A stretch of 17,503 nucleotides of DNA, from contig JAHAWR010000012.1 of assembly GCA_018383835.1 (NCBI GenBank), positions 4,999 to 22,501 on the forward strand. The letters are read 5' to 3'. The notes under the pieces are model-generated. The model had not been told where the DNA came from. It made no database searches and saw nothing but the letters and a program-made list of their open reading frames with translations. The DNA comes from Candidatus Jordarchaeia archaeon (GTDB lineage: Archaea > Asgardarchaeota > Jordiarchaeia > Jordiarchaeales > Freyrarchaeaceae). How positions within the stretch are numbered: position 1 is the stretch's first letter; each line of letters opens with the position of its first letter. The translations under genes and the position numbers were made by a program. Below, piece by piece: positions 14,398 through 17,503 of the stretch.

Positions 14398-15318
14398 CTA
14401 GCTTGAACCCGAGTGCTTTACTATGAGGGCCGAGATGTCGAGGCTTGCTTCCTCCGGGCTCAGCTCGGCGATTACTCCCTCCCGGGACGCGAGAATCCAG
14501 CCACCACTTACTTTGACGTTTCTCGCGCACTTTATTCTGTAGAGCTCCCTGTAGATCACAGCGTAGCTTAGGCTTTCATCAACCTGGTAAAACGTTACGC
14601 TAACGTATTCCCCCCTCGACCGGTGACCGACCCTTTTAGCTTCTGAAAATACCTCTTCAAGAACGCTGCCCGGTAGGAGTAGTCCGCCTACGTTGACCTC
14701 CGTTATGCCGCCGTCACGGTTTCTTATGATCTCCTCGACTTTTGCGTCTGGAAGTTTTTCGACGGCCTTAAGTATCAGCCTGTTTGCGGTCTCGACCATT
14801 TCCGCGTATGCTTTAGCCAAGTTGACGAAGCAGTCGGCTTTGACGAGCATCCTAAACGGGTCTGAGATTTTCAAGTAGAGGGCTTGGGGGTTATCCAAGT
14901 ATGCTCTCCTCTTAGTGAACTCCTGAGTGTCGAAGCCCAGCCGAGCAGCGTACTTTTTAGCCAACCAGCCAGCCATCTTCCCAGCTATTCGGAATGCCCT
15001 TTCGCCCTTCAGCAGTATCCTGACCAAGCGTTTGTCTGGCAGCCCGACAGTTAGCGTGCACTTATCGAGAAACTTGCTCATTTCCCACAAAATGTTGTCT
15101 CTGAAGAGGCAGTCATTAACGAGCGAGGCCACCTTAACGAAGCAGTTACGCCACGATTTTTTGCCAGGGTGGTGCATGCGGCCACATACACTGCAACGGA
15201 AGCGCATCCCAAGGCGCGCCATATAGTACTCGAACTCTGGGTCATAGCCTTCCCCCGCGATATGGGGGACTGAGGTGCCCTGCCATCCACCGCCATGAAG
15301 CGCTGATACTGGAGACAT
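14398..15318 (-). CDS. Unrecognised protein with Cys/His cluster
   Basis: A 306-residue protein that I do not recognise. A CSVCGRMHH sequence at 42-50, followed by C59, could form a zinc knuckle (C42, C45, H49 or H50, C59). The rest is mixed alpha/beta: a Lys/Arg-rich helical middle (residues 95-180, with RAFRIAGKMAGWLAKKYAARL) and a beta-rich C-terminal third (TEVNVGGLLLP, EYVSVTFYQVDE, VKVSGGWILASREGVIAEL). The ATG at 15318 directly follows the stop of the HExxH/VWA gene with GAGGTG upstream, so it belongs to that operon as its last gene. It may be the effector or an adaptor of the AAA+/VWA pair. It ends 69 bases from the convergent cas8a2. Confidence 0.75.
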   Translation of the reverse strand: MSPVSALHGGGWQGTSVPHIAGEGYDPEFEYYMARLGMRFRCSVCGRMHHPGKKSWRNCFVKVASLVNDCLFRDNILWEMSKFLDKCTLTVGLPDKRLVRILLKGERAFRIAGKMAGWLAKKYAARLGFDTQEFTKRRAYLDNPQALYLKISDPFRMLVKADCFVNLAKAYAEMVETANRLILKAVEKLPDAKVEEIIRNRDGGITEVNVGGLLLPGSVLEEVFSEAKRVGHRSRGEYVSVTFYQVDESLSYAVIYRELYRIKCARNVKVSGGWILASREGVIAELSPEEASLDISALIVKHSGSS

Positions 15319-16572
15319 TTAATGCACCTCGACCAGCACTTTCTTTACCGCGGCTTTGGGAAGCCTCGCTGTGGAACAGTAAACCACCTTGCTCACCCTC
15401 GAGCTTAGCCTCCTCAGCCACTCCTCCTGTTCATCCTCGTCGGCGACAAAGCCGTCGCTCAACACAACCACAACATCCCCGTAACGGGCTTTACCGTAAA
15501 CCAGCTCGAGAGCAGGACTGATCACGGTTCCACCTCCACCCTTAACTCTCGGAACAACTCCCGGCTTCACCTCACAGGCGCACCTAACCCCATTATCGAA
15601 AAACACCGCGAAAACCCTCGCCAACCTCGCCGCCGCGAAAACTTCGGCAAAAAACTGGTCGATCTCCTTCTGGCCAACGCTCCCGCTAACGTCAACAACA
15701 CAGAACACGTCAGGACGCTTAAACCTCGTGACCCCCGGAGCAAGCCCGGGAAGTTTCCTGTTAGGCTTCCTCCAAGTTGAGGTCGCCGTGCACCCAACAC
15801 CCTGCCTGAGGCTCTCCCTAAGCTCGGCGCGCCAGTCCACCCTCGGCCTCAAAGCGCTCCCAAGCAGCACATCGATCCGCCCTTCCCCCCTCCCCGTACA
15901 CCTGCAGGCTACGAGCGCGCTTCTTAGGGCAGCACTGATCCTTCTCTCAACATCCTCCCAGCTTAGCTCGGGAGAGTATATTTCGGGAGAGCCATCCTGT
16001 ATGATGTCCTCATCACTGTACCCGTACCTGAAGTTAAGGTCGTAGGTGGGGGAGACGCCGCCGATTATGAGTGGGATGTCGCTCTCCTGCCTAATCCTTT
16101 CGAGGAGCAGGTGGTAGATCTCTTCGCACGACATGGAGCCAACATCGTACATGCTCACATTGACCATCTTTGACACGATGTACGGGTTAACGTAGTCACC
16201 CGAAAAGACCTCGCGTAAATGCGGCAACTCCTCACCCAGCACCCCGTTAACCACACAGTCACAGGCTATGTTAAAAAGCCTCAAGTTAAGGACGCCTTCA
16301 CTCTCTAAGATCCTCCTCGCCCGTATGAAGTGTTTCAGCGCGACGTGCAGCGTCTCGTGAAGCACAATGAACACTTTCTTCTGCTTCGAGGCATTACGCC
16401 AAAACTTAACATTAATGAGAAGCACACCCCTCTCGTCGACAGCACCCTCACAAGGCATATCCTCCACTCCGACCACCCTAAGCTTGCCGAAGAAGAGCGA
16501 AAGCCACGGAGAGAACGCAAGCGCCGCCATTCTGATGAGACGCAACTCCTCAGCCACATCACCATACTTCAT
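15319..16572 (-). CDS. HExxH metallopeptidase-like and VWA-domain protein (DUF2201 type)
   Basis: A 417-residue protein. N-terminal zincin-like domain: HETLH at residues 72-76 (then VALKH) and FNIACD at 100-105, the Asp of which fits as third zinc ligand in DUF2201-type proteins. C-terminal von Willebrand A domain with a complete MIDAS: DVSGS 294-298, Thr 349 in GGGGTVIS, and Asp 373 in LSDGF. VWA proteins paired with MoxR ATPases act as adaptors that position targets; here a possible protease is in the same chain. ATG 16572 follows GGTGA and suits the family N-terminus; a GTG at 16647 would add 25 residues overlapping the upstream gene. It sits between the ATPase and the Cys/His-cluster protein in one operon. 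Confidence 0.88.
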   Translation of the reverse strand: MKYGDVAEELRLIRMAALAFSPWLSLFFGKLRVVGVEDMPCEGAVDERGVLLINVKFWRNASKQKKVFIVLHETLHVALKHFIRARRILESEGVLNLRLFNIACDCVVNGVLGEELPHLREVFSGDYVNPYIVSKMVNVSMYDVGSMSCEEIYHLLLERIRQESDIPLIIGGVSPTYDLNFRYGYSDEDIIQDGSPEIYSPELSWEDVERRISAALRSALVACRCTGRGEGRIDVLLGSALRPRVDWRAELRESLRQGVGCTATSTWRKPNRKLPGLAPGVTRFKRPDVFCVVDVSGSVGQKEIDQFFAEVFAAARLARVFAVFFDNGVRCACEVKPGVVPRVKGGGGTVISPALELVYGKARYGDVVVVLSDGFVADEDEQEEWLRRLSSRVSKVVYCSTARLPKAAVKKVLVEVH

Positions 16573-16619
16573 AACCTCACCCCTGCAACTTTCCGCCAAC
16601 CTCGAAACTGGCAACCAAA

Positions 16620-17503
16620 CTAGTCGGCGTGCCCAAACACCGGCCACGTGCCCCCGCCAGCCTCATGTTCGCCTGAAAAACCGATCGACCCTAAAGGCGG
16701 GGAGAACACGTTAAGGAATCCTGCAATGTCCCGCAAAAGCGGCATCAAATCGCTTCCTGCCTCCCTTAACAGGAACCTGAAAAGCTTCTCAGCCGAGCCC
16801 TGCTTCATGACGGTCTTGAGAAACATGAAGAGCTCCCGGTATTCTGAAAGCATCAGCTTAATGAGGGGGAGAGCCTTCCTAGCCCTCCTCTCCACGTCAG
16901 CCTCCAGCCAACCAGCTAGAGCCACGCAAAGAAGGTGGCGCTGCTCAAACGTAAGCTCCCCGAACCCTTCCGGATCCTCCAGCACCTCGTCAATATCTGG
17001 GACATTCATGCTTAACAATGCCAAGAATTTCCCCCCAACCTCGTCGCCCAGGTACCCCCTGCACAGGGCGCCCACAGCCTCCCAGTCCTCCTCCAATTCC
17101 GGAAGCCTCACAGCCACCCTAGTCCAAGAGCGAGGGGTGGGAAAGTTCTCCAACGTTTCAACGTCGGGTACAGCTATGAAATCCCCCGGAAACATCTTAA
17201 GGTACGCGAACACCCGGCGATCCCACACCGCGTAGTTCTCATCCATGAACCCCACCCACTTCTCCAGAGTGGGTGCCGGAAACTTGACTAGGAGCAACCT
17301 GTTAACTAGGGGGGCCGGGAGCCTCCTAGCGACACTACTGTGCTCCGGTGTATTACCGGCAGCCACCACCCACACGCCCGGGTGAAACCTCACGTCCCCA
17401 ACCCTCTTATCCTGTAGGATCTTGTAGGCGGCGGCTACCACGTCATCCCTGCTCACATTCGTCAACTCGTCGAGAAATAGAACCCCAGGGTGCCTGCTGA
17501 AAA
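16620..17503 (-). CDS. MoxR-type AAA+ ATPase (partial, 5' end outside window)
   Basis: The reading frame is open to the window edge and its N-terminal part, including Walker A, is missing. The visible part starts with HPGVLFLDEL, the Walker B strand with catalytic D-E. VVAAGNTPEHSS is sensor 1, and LPAPLVNRLLLVKF contains the arginine-finger region. FPTPRSWTRVA is the sensor 2 segment typical of MoxR/RavA-like ATPases. A helical domain follows and the C-terminus is Gly-rich. MoxR ATPases form hexameric rings that remodel proteins with a VWA partner, which is encoded next. A TTG at 17465 is in frame but falls after Walker B, so it is not the real start. Confidence 0.9.
   Translation of the reverse strand, partial: FSRHPGVLFLDELTNVSRDDVVAAAYKILQDKRVGDVRFHPGVWVVAAGNTPEHSSVARRLPAPLVNRLLLVKFPAPTLEKWVGFMDENYAVWDRRVFAYLKMFPGDFIAVPDVETLENFPTPRSWTRVAVRLPELEEDWEAVGALCRGYLGDEVGGKFLALLSMNVPDIDEVLEDPEGFGELTFEQRHLLCVALAGWLEADVERRARKALPLIKLMLSEYRELFMFLKTVMKQGSAEKLFRFLLREAGSDLMPLLRDIAGFLNVFSPPLGSIGFSGEHEAGGGTWPVFGHAD

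Overview
The window reads as chromosome of a hyperthermophilic archaeon of the Thermoproteota (Crenarchaeota-type), possibly near Thermofilum/Thermoproteales; that placement is inference. Supporting signs are moderately high GC in genes with AT-rich TATA-type promoters, heavy AGG/AGA arginine usage, GTG and TTG starts with strong GGAGG/GGTGA ribosome sites, tightly overlapping operons, a Csa-type (I-A) CRISPR effector cassette and an archaeal heterodisulfide-reductase operon.

Layout. (1) 1-209: leader region with a structured inverted repeat, a TATA box and a small hairpin, possibly the eroded end of an insertion element. (2) 210-4009, plus strand: hdrC-hdrB-hdrA, with HdrA fused to a C-terminal MvhD/FlpD domain; no hydrogenase or formate dehydrogenase subunit is present. 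(3) 4010-4988: about 980 bases without an intact gene. It holds a 14-bp tandem repeat whose minus-strand sequence repeats the ATTGAAAG type of CRISPR-repeat end, and on the minus strand two frame-broken stretches resembling antitoxins (AbrB-like and VapB-like). (4) 4989-6556: an uncharacterised multi-pass membrane protein and a flavodoxin-like protein. (5) 6638-7331, minus strand: a ribbon-helix-helix/DUF5678-like protein followed by a small retropepsin-type aspartic protease. (6) 7332-7709: gene-poor, with decayed-looking reading frames. (7) 7710-14328: csa3 (minus), divergent from csa5-cas7-cas5-cas3'-cas3''-cas8a2 (plus). A 25-bp near-perfect palindrome lies in the shared promoter. (8) 14398-17503, minus strand, convergent with the cas operon: a MoxR-type AAA+ ATPase (running off the window), a HExxH-plus-VWA protein, and an unrecognised protein with a Cys/His cluster.

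How the genes work together. HdrABC should be a soluble electron-bifurcating or electron-confurcating complex whose partner is encoded elsewhere; the neighbouring membrane protein and flavodoxin could belong to the same redox physiology, but nothing proves it. The CRISPR block is a complete I-A interference complex (small subunit, backbone, Cas5, split helicase and HD nuclease, large subunit) with its CARF-wHTH regulator. It has no cas6, no adaptation genes and no array in the window, so it must rely on crRNAs and Cas6 from elsewhere. The AAA+/VWA/Cys-cluster operon looks like a chaperone-adaptor module with an added metalloprotease-like domain; its target is unknown.
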